Shown: one piece after another, positions 17,664-26,874 of the stretch
How positions within the stretch are numbered: position 1 is the stretch's first letter
Layout of the letters: every line of letters starts with the position of its first letter
Origin: Marinifilaceae bacterium
GTDB taxonomy: Bacteria > Bacteroidota > Bacteroidia > Bacteroidales > Marinifilaceae
Length of the DNA stretch: 64,000 nt
Direction: 5' to 3'
NCBI GenBank assembly: GCA_016936255.1
Contig: JAFGYE010000078.1
Span: 33,338 to 97,337 of the forward strand
Notes under the pieces: generated by a model
What the model saw: only the letters and a program-made list of their open reading frames with translations
Database searches by the model: none
Told to the model about the DNA's origin: nothing
Position numbers and translations under genes: made by a program

Positions 17664-18704
17664 ATGGAAACAAAAAAATTAACCCAATTTAGTCCTGGAG
17701 CAGGCTGTGGCTGTAAAATATCTCCTAAAGATCTGGAGTGCATTCTAAAAAGCAGTACTCCTGCCATTCCCAATCCAAAGATGTTGGTGGGCAACGATAC
17801 AAAAGATGACGCAGCAGTTTACGATTTGGGAAATGGACAAGCTTTAATCAGTACCACCGATTTTTTTACTCCAATTGTTGATGATCCTTACGATTTTGGT
17901 CGAATTGCAGCAACAAATGCCATCAGTGATATCTACGCTATGGGCGGAAAACCAATTATGGCTTTGGCAATTTTGGCCTGGCCTTTAGAGAAATTATCAA
18001 CCGATATTGCTCAAAAAGTAGTGGAAGGTGCCCGGGATGTTTGTGCTGATGCTGGAATTCAATTGGCCGGTGGTCATTCCATCAATATAGGCGATCCTGT
18101 TTTTGGTCTTTCGGTAAACGGACTTGTTGCTGCCGATCGGGTAAAGAAAAACAACACTGCAACTCCAAACTGCACGCTTTTCCTTACAAAACCATTGGGT
18201 ATTGGAGTACTAACCACTGCCGAAAAAAAGAAATTAATAGCACACGAAAACAATAAAATTGTTGTTGATTTAATGTGCACTCTAAATAAGGCTGGAATCG
18301 TTTTTGGTGAGCAAACCTATATCAAATCGATGACTGATGTTACCGGTTTTGGTTTATTGGGTCATTTGGGTGAAATCTGCGAAGGCAGTAATGTAAATGC
18401 TGAAATTGATTATGCTGCCGTTCCTAAAATTGAGGGTGTAGAAGAATTAATTAAACAAGGATGTACTCCTGGCGGAACCAAAAGAAACTGGGCTTCGTAC
18501 GGACATTTAATTGGAGCGATTAGCGAAGACCAGAAATCACTGCTTTGCGATCCGCAGACAAGCGGTGGCCTTTTGGTAGCAGTAGACGATAATCACATCA
18601 ACGAGTTTGTTGCTCTGGCCAAAAGCGAAGGCTTTGATCTAAATCCGATTGGGAAAATGATTGAGCGTACAAATACAGATGAACCTTATATCAGCGTTAA
18701 ATAA
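17664..18704 (+). CDS. selD: Selenide, water dikinase (selenophosphate synthetase)
   Basis: A 346-residue enzyme that makes selenophosphate from selenide and ATP. The N-terminal active-site loop [10 protein letters not shown] carries Cys15, Cys17 and Lys18, matching the catalytic Cys and Lys of characterised SelD; the enzyme is the Cys form, not a selenoprotein. The AIRS-type ATP fold shows [15 protein letters not shown], the [16 protein letters not shown] segment and LAGGHSI. Length is full. It is followed after 6 bp by a YedF-like gene. No selA, selB or 2-selenouridine synthase gene is in the window, so the use of selenium (Sec or tRNA) cannot be told from here. Confidence 0.96.
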   Translation: METKKLTQFSPGAGCGCKISPKDLECILKSSTPAIPNPKMLVGNDTKDDAAVYDLGNGQALISTTDFFTPIVDDPYDFGRIAATNAISDIYAMGGKPIMALAILAWPLEKLSTDIAQKVVEGARDVCADAGIQLAGGHSINIGDPVFGLSVNGLVAADRVKKNNTATPNCTLFLTKPLGIGVLTTAEKKKLIAHENNKIVVDLMCTLNKAGIVFGEQTYIKSMTDVTGFGLLGHLGEICEGSNVNAEIDYAAVPKIEGVEELIKQGCTPGGTKRNWASYGHLIGAISEDQKSLLCDPQTSGGLLVAVDDNHINEFVALAKSEGFDLNPIGKMIERTNTDEPYISVK

Positions 18705-18710
18705 AATAAT

Positions 18711-19052
18711 ATGCAGCGAAATACATTAATTCAGGTTACTCAGAATGGAATGGGAACCGGCAGCGAAGAATTGGCTTTGAAATTAATTACCAACTATTTT
18801 AAAATTCTGGATGCTGATGGGCGAACACCCAAAATCATTGTTTTTTACAATGCAGGAGTAAAATTAATCTGTGAAAACTCTCCTGCCTTAGAAGCCTTAC
18901 AAAATCTCAGCAAAAAAGGAGTACAGCTTCTTGCCTGCAAAACCTGTTTGGATTATTTTAATTTATCTGATCAAATAAAAGTAGGAACCGTTGGAAGTAT
19001 GCCTGATATTATCACCCTTCAGGCTGATGCCGATAAGGTGATCAATCTATAA
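18711..19052 (+). CDS. yedF: YedF-like (DsrE-fold) selenium-metabolism protein, C-terminal domain only
   Basis: A 113-residue DsrE/YedF-type protein. The motif LLACKTCLDYF with the CxxC pair and the VGTVGSMPDII end are the signature of the C-terminal domain of selenium-associated YedF. The N-terminal TusA-like domain of long YedF proteins is absent. The position 6 bp after selD supports a role in selenium handling, perhaps delivery of reduced selenium to SelD (inference). A strong terminator follows. Confidence 0.82.
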   Translation: MQRNTLIQVTQNGMGTGSEELALKLITNYFKILDADGRTPKIIVFYNAGVKLICENSPALEALQNLSKKGVQLLACKTCLDYFNLSDQIKVGTVGSMPDIITLQADADKVINL

Positions 19053-19074
19053 ACGGATTTCAAAAGAAATAAAG

Positions 19075-19108
19075 AAGCTCATCTGAACCACAGATGAGCT
19101 TTTTTTAT
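19075..19108 (+). terminator. Intrinsic terminator of the selD-yedF operon
   Basis: AAGCTCATCTG and CAGATGAGCTT form a perfect 11-bp stem with a 5-nt loop, followed by a run of T's. Confidence 0.88.
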
Positions 19109-19241
19109 TTTCGGCTTCCAGAACTCTCCCATAAGATATCTTTTTGTTTAGGCATATTATTACTTCTTCTCTGATTTTCTATCCATAACAACTACATATT
19201 ACATAAAGCTTTGTATATTTAATACACAATTGTCTTTATTT

Positions 19242-19619
19242 ATGTTCCTGAATAGAATCTTTGCCTACCTACTCCTTTTAACTTTCTCATTTCAAAGTTT
19301 TGAAGTGATATTAATCACTGTGAACTTTAAAATAAATCAGGATTTTTTTGCGTCAATCTGCACCAATAAAGACAAACCTGAAATGAAGTGTAACGGAAAA
19401 TGTCATCTAAAAAAACAAATTCAGGAACACGAAAAGGAAGAGTCTTCAAAGGATAAACAGATCACCGAAAAAGAATATCAATTATTCATTCAAAGCATAA
19501 ATATACTCAAGAATGAACCCGCAATTCTTGCTTCTGCAAAACAATTAGCTTACATAGAGCCATTGCATCCCACTCAACATTCCTTTGATATTTTTCATCC
19601 TCCAAGAATCAAATTTTGA
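19242..19619 (+). CDS. Small membrane-anchored Cys/His protein next to a copper-type TonB receptor
   Basis: A 125-residue protein with an N-terminal hydrophobic segment (about residues 5-26) and a short soluble domain with the motif CTNKDKPEMKCNGKCHLKKQ: three Cys, a Met and a His in about 20 residues, suited to soft-metal binding. A lysine/glutamate-rich stretch follows. Similar small proteins are found beside TonB receptors in Bacteroidota, to my knowledge without an assigned function. I use ATG 19242; a TTG four codons earlier is possible. The gene lies 132 bp before a receptor with a copper-binding motif, so a role in copper capture or transfer is likely (inference). Confidence 0.7.
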   Translation: MFLNRIFAYLLLLTFSFQSFEVILITVNFKINQDFFASICTNKDKPEMKCNGKCHLKKQIQEHEKEESSKDKQITEKEYQLFIQSINILKNEPAILASAKQLAYIEPLHPTQHSFDIFHPPRIKF

Positions 19620-19630
19620 CCAATTAATTA

Positions 19631-19651
19631 TTATCAATCACAAATTGATAA
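19631..19651. repeat. 8-bp perfect inverted repeat between the Cys-rich gene and the TonB receptor
   Basis: TTATCAAT and ATTGATAA are separated by 5 bp. There is no T-run, so it is a weak terminator candidate; an operator for the receptor gene is possible. Confidence 0.35.
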
Positions 19652-19751
19652 TTCACTGTAAATCTTACTTTATTGGGAGGCTTGCATTGGTTTTACACGA
19701 TCAAAGCGGGCTAATCATGTCAGGTAATTCCATTACTTAAAACACTCAGGA

Positions 19752-21992
19752 ATGAAAAATATTCTAATCGTTTGTCTCCTATTCATTTGGATACAAGCAC
19801 ATTCACAACAAACTATAATACTGAAAGATACTGAAACCGGAGAGCCAATCCAGTATGCCCATTACCTATATCAGAATCAGAAAGGGACAAGCACTCCCGA
19901 AGGAGAAATATCAATCAAATTTATAACTGCAGAAAAACTTCAAATTTCGCATGTAAACTACGGCAAACTTGAAATATCAAGCGACAGACTGCAGGAAGCA
20001 ATAAAAAATGGAGTATTAACTCTCACCCAATCATACATCTCTTTACTCCCAACAACAGTAATTGCAAGAGCAAACAGCACGACTAAAAGTGATATCATGA
20101 AAGTCCGTATCAGCGATAAACTATCGCACGACGCAGGTGATTTTTTGAGTCAGAGTGCCATGATTGGAGGCATCCGAAAAAGCGGAAGTTATGGTTTCGA
20201 TCCCGTGCTTCGCGGCTTTAAATACGATCAGTTGAATTTGATAATGGACAATGGGATGAGCGCAACTGCTGCTTGTCCGAACCGAATGGATCCTCCCGCA
20301 AGTCAAATTCCGATGAGCATGGTCGATCGAGTAGAAATTGTAAAAGGCCCGCATTCACTGCGATATGGAAATGCTTTTGGTGGCAGTATTCATTTTAAAT
20401 CAGCACCTGCAAGTTTTAGCGAAACCACAAAAGCATTTGGCAGGGCAAGTGGCAGTTACGAAAGCAACGGAAATATTTTCCGCACAGAAGCCATGGCCGG
20501 AGCAAAAGGGAAATTCTATAACTTTGGCATTTACGGAGCCTACAGCGAAGGTGATGATTACGAAGATGGAAACGGCAACAAAACACCTTCCGGATTTAAC
20601 CGGCGCAACATTGGAATGAGCAGCGTCTTTAAATTATCCGGTTCTCAGAGCATCAAGCTGTCGGCAAATAACAACTTTGCCAAGGATGTAGATTTTCCTG
20701 CTCTGAATATGGATTTGCGGGAAGATGATACCTGGTTGCTAAATCTTTCTCACAAAATCAACTTTAAGAACTCGAACTTTAGCTCTTTATCCACTTCATT
20801 TTACGGCTCTTTTGTTGATCACAGCATGGATAACCTGACAAAAGATTTGAATCCGAGAACGGTGAATGCAATCACTTTGGCAAAAACCAAAAACTATGGT
20901 GGCCGATCGGAGGCAAGTTTTCAGTTTAAGAACAGTTCTCTTTTTTCCGGTATCGACTACAAAGCGGAAGAAGCAGAGGGAACCCGTACCCGCGAAATGC
21001 TGATGGGTCCGAAAAGCGGGACAACCTTCTTCGATAATCTTTGGCAGGACAGTAAAATTTCAAAAGTTGCATTGTTTGGAGAATATCATTTTGCATTGCA
21101 AGAGGTCTATTTTGTTGCCTCTACCCGTTTGGAACACAACAGTGCCAAGAGTAGAGAAATAACCACTGAATTTATAAATGCCAACCCAAAAAATCCATCT
21201 GACAAACTAAATGTTTCGGCAAGTTTTGGTGCCACTCACGATTTCTCGAAACAGATTAGAATGGGATTGTGGCTGGGAAGAGCCGAACGCAGCGGAAGCT
21301 TAACCGAACGCTTCATCAACTATTTAGCAGTTGATGTTGACCCGTACGAAAGAATTGGAAACGCAAAGATGAAATCGGAGGTAAACTACCAGTTAGACTA
21401 TAGTTTTACCTGGAAAACTGATCAATCGGAATTGGACATCACCCTTTTTGCATCCATACTAAGAAATTACATTAGTTCACAAATCAGAACCGATTTAAAC
21501 CCAAGATTAGCAACAGCTCCAGGTGTAAAACAATATTACAACATCAACAAAGCAGTGATACGGGGTTTCGAATTATCCTGGCATCAGAAAATCACATCTT
21601 CCATTTACCACAAGGCAAATGTTGCCTATACTTATGGAAAGAATATGGATTTCAATCAGCCCTTGCCTGAAATTCCTCCTCTTGATATCAGATATGCATT
21701 GGGAGCTTCCTTTTACAGGAATAAGTTTCATCCGGAAATCATGATTCGACATGCTTTAAAGCAAAATAGAATATCAAATAATTACGGAGAAAGCAAAACA
21801 CCTGCTTTTACTATAGCTGATATTAAAGCATCTTACAATTTCTCGGATAAAATCAGATTAATTGGTGGTGTAAGAAATCTTTTTGACGAAACTTACTACG
21901 AGCATTTAAACAGGTCGGTAAAAGGCAGCAGCAAGGAAATTTATGCTCCCGGGCGTAGTTTTTATCTTACTCTGGCAATTAGCTTGATGTAG
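19752..21992 (+). CDS. TonB-dependent receptor with OprC-type copper motif (CxxxM ... HxM)
   Basis: A 746-residue outer-membrane receptor. A signal peptide (residues 1-18) is followed by a carboxypeptidase-like domain (about 20-95), a plug domain (about 105-225, with VLRGFKYDQLNLIMDNG and VDRVEIVKGPHSLRYG) and a beta-barrel ending in an aromatic residue-rich strand. The plug contains ACPNRMDPP with C175 and M179, and the barrel has DHSMDN with H357 and M359. These match the CxxxM-HxM copper site known from Pseudomonas OprC and NosA-type receptors. The function is therefore probably TonB-powered copper uptake. The upstream Cys-rich gene supports this. The end is marked by a hairpin at 22054-22097. 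Confidence 0.9.
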   Translation: MKNILIVCLLFIWIQAHSQQTIILKDTETGEPIQYAHYLYQNQKGTSTPEGEISIKFITAEKLQISHVNYGKLEISSDRLQEAIKNGVLTLTQSYISLLPTTVIARANSTTKSDIMKVRISDKLSHDAGDFLSQSAMIGGIRKSGSYGFDPVLRGFKYDQLNLIMDNGMSATAACPNRMDPPASQIPMSMVDRVEIVKGPHSLRYGNAFGGSIHFKSAPASFSETTKAFGRASGSYESNGNIFRTEAMAGAKGKFYNFGIYGAYSEGDDYEDGNGNKTPSGFNRRNIGMSSVFKLSGSQSIKLSANNNFAKDVDFPALNMDLREDDTWLLNLSHKINFKNSNFSSLSTSFYGSFVDHSMDNLTKDLNPRTVNAITLAKTKNYGGRSEASFQFKNSSLFSGIDYKAEEAEGTRTREMLMGPKSGTTFFDNLWQDSKISKVALFGEYHFALQEVYFVASTRLEHNSAKSREITTEFINANPKNPSDKLNVSASFGATHDFSKQIRMGLWLGRAERSGSLTERFINYLAVDVDPYERIGNAKMKSEVNYQLDYSFTWKTDQSELDITLFASILRNYISSQIRTDLNPRLATAPGVKQYYNINKAVIRGFELSWHQKITSSIYHKANVAYTYGKNMDFNQPLPEIPPLDIRYALGASFYRNKFHPEIMIRHALKQNRISNNYGESKTPAFTIADIKASYNFSDKIRLIGGVRNLFDETYYEHLNRSVKGSSKEIYAPGRSFYLTLAISLM

Positions 21993-22053
21993 TTGAATTA
22001 CACCCATATAATTTGCGGGTTGTAAATAGCGCAACAATTTTGAATATGGACTA

Positions 22054-22097
22054 AAATATACCGGTTGAATTATAAATATGGTTCTTTCGGTATATTT
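22054..22097. terminator. Bidirectional hairpin between the convergent receptor and 5'-nucleotidase-like genes
   Basis: AAATATACCG and CGGTATATTT form a perfect 10-bp stem with a 24-nt loop. A T-run follows on the plus strand and an A-rich stretch precedes it, but the loop is long. Confidence 0.5.
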
Positions 22098-22098
22098 T

Positions 22099-23523
22099 TT
22101 ACTTTCCAAGAAATACAATCCGCCCCTCCAAAACCGGCTTTACTGTCTTTAATTTTTTACAGTAGGCTTTTAGCACTTCAAAATCCTCAATTGCCTTGGG
22201 ATTCAATTCATCAATCAAAACTTCAAACTCTCCGGTTAATTTGCCCAAACAATAGTTGTTCAAGGAAACCGTTAACAATTCCTCATCGTTCAACTCTTTC
22301 CCATCCCTCTCAACAATTATCTCATTATCGGCCGCTGAATATTTATATTGGATTCCTGAAACCTGAAGCAACTGACCACTTTTATCTGCAATGTTCTCTT
22401 TTAAGAACCGCTTCAATTCCTTCCCCTTCATTAGTATTTGACAAATTCTATTTCCAAAAGGAAGCAGTGAGCGAACAGATTTTAAAGTAAAATCTCCCAT
22501 TGGCACATCAGCTCTTATTCCTCCTCCGTTAATAATTCCTACATTGGAATTGTGCCAGTCACGAAAAGCATCAGCAATTAAATTTCCGGCCAGGCTTTCA
22601 CCAATGATCCCATCTCTAAAACGAAGAGGAACTTCCAACCAACCAATTTTTTCGGCCAACTGCAATTCCATATCCTTTTTGTAATACAGCTCCATATCTC
22701 TCAGATACTTCTCTGAAGGCACTTCAGCAGTTAAAGGAATAATTTCAACCAGTGGTTTTTGATTCTTTTCCAGGCTCAGCTTGGCAACAGAACTCATATT
22801 TCCTGCAGTAGAAACAATCGGGACACTGCCTTTGTAAAAAATATTGCTTTCGTGCTCGAACTGTTCTTCGGTTAAAATCAAATCAATTTCAGGAAACCGT
22901 TCCAACAACTTCCGATTGGTCTCCAAATTTGTTTGGGTAATCAGTATCCGGAAATCTACATTTCCCATCTTAGGCAAAAGCACCGATACCGCAACAAATA
23001 AATCCTCCTGAACAACCAAATCATCATGAATACTTGTATTCATGGCATCGGTCAGGCCGATAAATCCGATCCATAAACCACCAATCTTTTTCACTAAAAA
23101 AGCAGGCAGATTCCCAAACACATCACCATCTCTGTTTTTGAGGTTGGAACTAAACCACTGCGATTTAGATTTGGATAAAAGCTGAATAGTATGTTGTGCA
23201 CCAAAATCAAATTCATGCTGGCCGAAATTGCAGATATCAACGGGAATCTCATTAAAAGCTTCAATCATTGGTTCTCCTTTGTACATTCCTCCAAACAGAA
23301 CACCTCCACACAAATCACCTCCATGAATGACCAGTGTATTTGGATTATGAGATTTCACCTCATCAGCAATAGTTTTTAAGCGGGCAACACCACCTCGTCC
23401 TCCGTCTACATCATCCACCGGAAAAATCCGGTGGGCATCTGTGAAGTAAAGCAAATCAACCTTTTGTGCACTTAGTGCCAGACTTGACATTAAGAAAAGA
23501 AGCAATAAAATATTTCGGAACAT
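22099..23523 (-). CDS. Exported 5'-nucleotidase/metallophosphatase-like protein with a degenerate metal site
   Basis: A 474-residue exported protein with a signal peptide (residues 1-19). The N-terminal calcineurin-like fold has FTDAH (D29, H31) and HGGD (D70). The usual GNHE is GQHE (Q102, H103). The usual histidine motifs of the second metal site are replaced: the SH.G position reads ITQTN and the GGHTH position reads TEEQFEHE. The C-terminal 5'-nucleotidase domain (about 270-470) keeps NGGGIRAD and SVRSLLPFGN, the nucleoside-binding regions. It may be a weak or altered phosphatase or a nucleotide-binding protein (inference). It is a single gene. Confidence 0.8.
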   Translation of the reverse strand: MFRNILLLLFLMSSLALSAQKVDLLYFTDAHRIFPVDDVDGGRGGVARLKTIADEVKSHNPNTLVIHGGDLCGGVLFGGMYKGEPMIEAFNEIPVDICNFGQHEFDFGAQHTIQLLSKSKSQWFSSNLKNRDGDVFGNLPAFLVKKIGGLWIGFIGLTDAMNTSIHDDLVVQEDLFVAVSVLLPKMGNVDFRILITQTNLETNRKLLERFPEIDLILTEEQFEHESNIFYKGSVPIVSTAGNMSSVAKLSLEKNQKPLVEIIPLTAEVPSEKYLRDMELYYKKDMELQLAEKIGWLEVPLRFRDGIIGESLAGNLIADAFRDWHNSNVGIINGGGIRADVPMGDFTLKSVRSLLPFGNRICQILMKGKELKRFLKENIADKSGQLLQVSGIQYKYSAADNEIIVERDGKELNDEELLTVSLNNYCLGKLTGEFEVLIDELNPKAIEDFEVLKAYCKKLKTVKPVLEGRIVFLGK

Positions 23524-23746
23524 TTGGATTTTTTTTATTTAATCGAAAAGTAATAATAAATGCCTGTCTATTCAAATACAGACTTAAATCAATCACTAAA
23601 ATGATGTTAATTTTATTTTAAATCCTCATTCTACAATGCTATCAACATGTCAACTCATTCTTTCTTTTCATTTGCAAGTCATCATAAAAAGTATTTAAAA
23701 AATTCAAAATCCTGAACTTGGAATTCTTATATTGCATAGGTTTGCT

Positions 23747-26155
23747 ATGAATAATAAAGATTCGAAACACATGAAGTCTGACAAAGAAAAAAATATAACA
23801 ATCAATTCCGTAACTGCTTTAGAGGTTTTAAAGAAACATTTAGAGCACTATCTGAGCCTATTGGAACAAAGTATAACAACAGAAAGCCTTTCTCAACTTA
23901 TTCTAAAAGAATTTATTGAAGCCAGCAATTTATTTATTTCTATTGGCAATCAGGAATATAACAAAGTACGAACCGATAAAAATATTGATTTCACAACAAC
24001 ATATATTCTGAATTATCTTTTGCCGGAGTCGTTTAAGGACACCATGCTGATACATCGCGATGTGTTGTTACAACTTCATATTTCAAAAAATAAGAAGCAA
24101 GAATCTCTTGTCGATGATAAGGCTGTTCAGCATCACCTAAAAGAATCCAAAGCAATTTTAAAAAAAGCAATCAATTCCTTTGTGCAGAAAATCACTGCAG
24201 AATTCGATCCGATTCAACAAACCGATAAAAAAAGAAAGAAACTTGTTTCCGAAACCAAACACCAGCAAAATCCCTGGGAAGTTTACAAGAATCAATTTCT
24301 AACAGTGCAAAATCAAGCCAACGAAATTGATAAATCATCTCAGACTTTATCCAATATCATCCTTGTATTTAATGATATTAAAAATCATACCCAAAACATT
24401 TGCACAACACTTATCAGTGAGCTCGAAAATTCTAAACAAACCATAAGCAAAGTGATAGATTCTGTTCAGAATTTGGATGAAATATTTAAAACTGCGGACA
24501 CCATTTCGTTAATTGAAGATATTCTGGATGATTTGGAGGCAGCAAATGCCGGGCAAGAAAATTATGCCTTTGATATTGAATTAAAAATTGCCTCTCTCGA
24601 AGAAAACAGCATTCCTGTTGCGAGTGAAGATGGTTTGCTGCACATTAAAAAAATAGACTTTAATAAATCGGCTAAAAAGTGGCTGAACTACATGCTGCTC
24701 CCCAATATGATTGAACTGTGGCAAAACAGGACGAACCTGCTGGCTTTTCATAAGCACAGTCTACTAAATTTAAAGAGCAGTTTAACCTTACTAAAAAACA
24801 ACAATACCCTTGAAACCCTGCCTTCTCAGATTCAAAGCATACAAAATCTGTTGCGTTCGGTAAGCACGAATGAAATGTTACAGAGAAAAATAATCAATCA
24901 GGTTCAGGAAAATTTAAACAGCGAATTCTTAGTGACAAATATTTATGACACGGAAGATTTTTTAAAAGTTTCTTTGCAATCATCAATAACTCAGCTCACA
25001 TCTTCAAAAAATAAATTCTTAACCGACATAGAAAGAAAAATTCAAAACATCTTCTCATTTTTCAGCACAAAATATGAAATCAGCACAGCTGATAATCCTT
25101 TTAAGAAATTAGAGGCATCATCAAAATGCATTGAATATAGGACATTTAAAGCGGCAAACGTTCATTACGATACTCTTTTTTTAAATAAGAATTTTATTGG
25201 AGATTTATTCCTTGTTCCGCGGGAAACCGAAAAACAAAAACTACAGGAAACCTTAAATCTTTGGAAAAAAGGGCATAACAAAGCCGTACTTGTTGTGGGA
25301 AATAATTTAAGTGGAAAATCCACATTTATTGAAAGTGCCGCAAAAGACTATTTTGACAAACAAAGTATTGTTCTCGAAACAGACAGTACTATTTCCATTG
25401 AAGGAAGAAAATTCACAACCACAAAAAATCTTGCAGAGGCACTTCAGCACATTAAGAAACACACCTATAATTCGCGTCCTTTACTGGTAATTGATAATCT
25501 GGAACTCTGGAGAGACAAAAATCACAGTTTGCTGGATAATGCAAGAGCTGCCATTGAATTTATCGAATCAGAATCTGATCAGGTTTTCGTTATCATGACT
25601 ACCTCAAATGCTATGCAGTTTCATTTGGATAAAAGACTTCCATTTTCCAATTCGTTTAGCGCCATTATTGATGTTAACAAAGCAAAGACTGATGAAATAC
25701 ACAAAGCCATCTTATTGAGGCATGGAGCTTCGCACCAAAGCCTGGTGACAGAAAAAGGGCTTCCCCTGCCCGGCAAACAACTCGAGCTTTATGTCCAAAA
25801 ACTGTGTAAAAACTACGACTATAATATGGGTGAAGTATTACAGGCGTGGACCTATGCAATTACTACTGCTGATGACCACAAAGTCGTTTTTCAGGAAAAG
25901 GAGTATGAATTTGAAGATTTTTTCACTCCCGAAGAAGTTATTGTTCTTAAATATGTATTATTATACAAACACATTAACGAAATTGTATTGAAAAACTTTT
26001 TGGGCAATCGATACAACATCTCATACAAATCAGGATTAAAACGTTTAACAAATACCAAAGTATTTCTACGAAATCCGGAGGGAAATCTCATTTTAAATCA
26101 AGTATTGTACCACAACATTCGTGAAATTCTAAAATACAGAGGAGCACTCAACTAA
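23747..26155 (+). CDS. Large coiled-coil P-loop NTPase of unknown function
   Basis: An 802-residue protein I do not recognise. Residues ~1-480 are helical with low hydrophobicity and long coiled-coil-like stretches. A P-loop domain follows: Walker A GNNLSGKST (518-526) and Walker B PLLVIDNLELW (D583), with an AAA/STAND-like layout (VFVIMTTSN as sensor-like strand). The last ~90 residues look like a winged helix. No signal or membrane segment is seen. ATG 23747 is used; ATG 23771 is also possible because a TAGGTTTG element (23737-23744) would start transcription after the first ATG. The stop is immediately followed by the MscS-like gene's ATG with no gap, which implies translational coupling. 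Confidence 0.72.
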   Translation: MNNKDSKHMKSDKEKNITINSVTALEVLKKHLEHYLSLLEQSITTESLSQLILKEFIEASNLFISIGNQEYNKVRTDKNIDFTTTYILNYLLPESFKDTMLIHRDVLLQLHISKNKKQESLVDDKAVQHHLKESKAILKKAINSFVQKITAEFDPIQQTDKKRKKLVSETKHQQNPWEVYKNQFLTVQNQANEIDKSSQTLSNIILVFNDIKNHTQNICTTLISELENSKQTISKVIDSVQNLDEIFKTADTISLIEDILDDLEAANAGQENYAFDIELKIASLEENSIPVASEDGLLHIKKIDFNKSAKKWLNYMLLPNMIELWQNRTNLLAFHKHSLLNLKSSLTLLKNNNTLETLPSQIQSIQNLLRSVSTNEMLQRKIINQVQENLNSEFLVTNIYDTEDFLKVSLQSSITQLTSSKNKFLTDIERKIQNIFSFFSTKYEISTADNPFKKLEASSKCIEYRTFKAANVHYDTLFLNKNFIGDLFLVPRETEKQKLQETLNLWKKGHNKAVLVVGNNLSGKSTFIESAAKDYFDKQSIVLETDSTISIEGRKFTTTKNLAEALQHIKKHTYNSRPLLVIDNLELWRDKNHSLLDNARAAIEFIESESDQVFVIMTTSNAMQFHLDKRLPFSNSFSAIIDVNKAKTDEIHKAILLRHGASHQSLVTEKGLPLPGKQLELYVQKLCKNYDYNMGEVLQAWTYAITTADDHKVVFQEKEYEFEDFFTPEEVIVLKYVLLYKHINEIVLKNFLGNRYNISYKSGLKRLTNTKVFLRNPEGNLILNQVLYHNIREILKYRGALN

Positions 26156-26869
26156 ATGGAAAATATCGAAACACTATACACATGGAGCGGTTTAGTAGGA
26201 CTGCTTGTTCTGCTGATCGTCATCTATTGGATGTTACAACTAATAACATACATCGGAGAGAGGTTTGCGAAAAAGAACGTAACCAACAAAAAAATAATAA
26301 GCTTTTTAAAAAAAGGGCAACTGTTTTATAAACCTCTTGCAATATCTTTATTTTTGCTCGATTTTATATCGATCAATTACATCACACACAGTATTCTATT
26401 GATTTTTGTAAGTCTTTTTGGTTTCTACTACATCAAAAACTACGTTAGCGGAATTTTTTTCAGGGCAAATCCCTTGGTAAGCAAAGATGCATTTATCACA
26501 ATAGCAGATTTTAAAGGAGAAGTAAAGAGTCTGCAAGCCTTCGGCTTAATCATCAACGCCGAATATGGAGAACGATTTATTAATTACACAGAAATTGAAA
26601 ATTTAGGATTTGCGATCAACTCAAATGTAAATACCAAATTAAGGCAAACTCTTTACCTGCACACACAATTAACAAAAGAACAGGTTTTAAATCTGATTTT
26701 CGACAACCCAATTTTAGATTTCGGACAAAAACCCACCATAAAAAACAGTGAAATTCCTCAGGTATATAAATTTCAGTATACTCTCGAAAATGGTGCAGTT
26801 GCCGAAGATTTAACTGCCTTTTTACATGAAATACAGATTGAAACAAGTGTAACCAACAATTTTAAGTAA
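26156..26869 (+). CDS. Membrane protein with an MscS-like beta domain
   Basis: A 237-residue inner-membrane protein. Two to three hydrophobic segments (about 10-32, 55-75 and 78-100) are followed by a soluble region. The segment after the last helix, NPLVSKDAFITIADFKGEV then GERFINYTEIENLGF, resembles the Sm-like beta domain of MscS channels (GD.I.I....G.V ... IPN). It is shorter than typical MscS and lacks the Gly/Ala-rich pore helix, so it may be an accessory subunit or an atypical channel. It starts directly at the stop of the NTPase gene and ends 5 bp before the antiporter gene. MscS assignment is from sequence pattern and is moderate. Confidence 0.62.
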   Translation: MENIETLYTWSGLVGLLVLLIVIYWMLQLITYIGERFAKKNVTNKKIISFLKKGQLFYKPLAISLFLLDFISINYITHSILLIFVSLFGFYYIKNYVSGIFFRANPLVSKDAFITIADFKGEVKSLQAFGLIINAEYGERFINYTEIENLGFAINSNVNTKLRQTLYLHTQLTKEQVLNLIFDNPILDFGQKPTIKNSEIPQVYKFQYTLENGAVAEDLTAFLHEIQIETSVTNNFK

Positions 26870-26874
26870 CAACT

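Noticed and set aside
17700..17720. Possible selenocysteine in SelD
   Set aside because: The active-site codons are TGT for Cys and no in-frame TGA is present.
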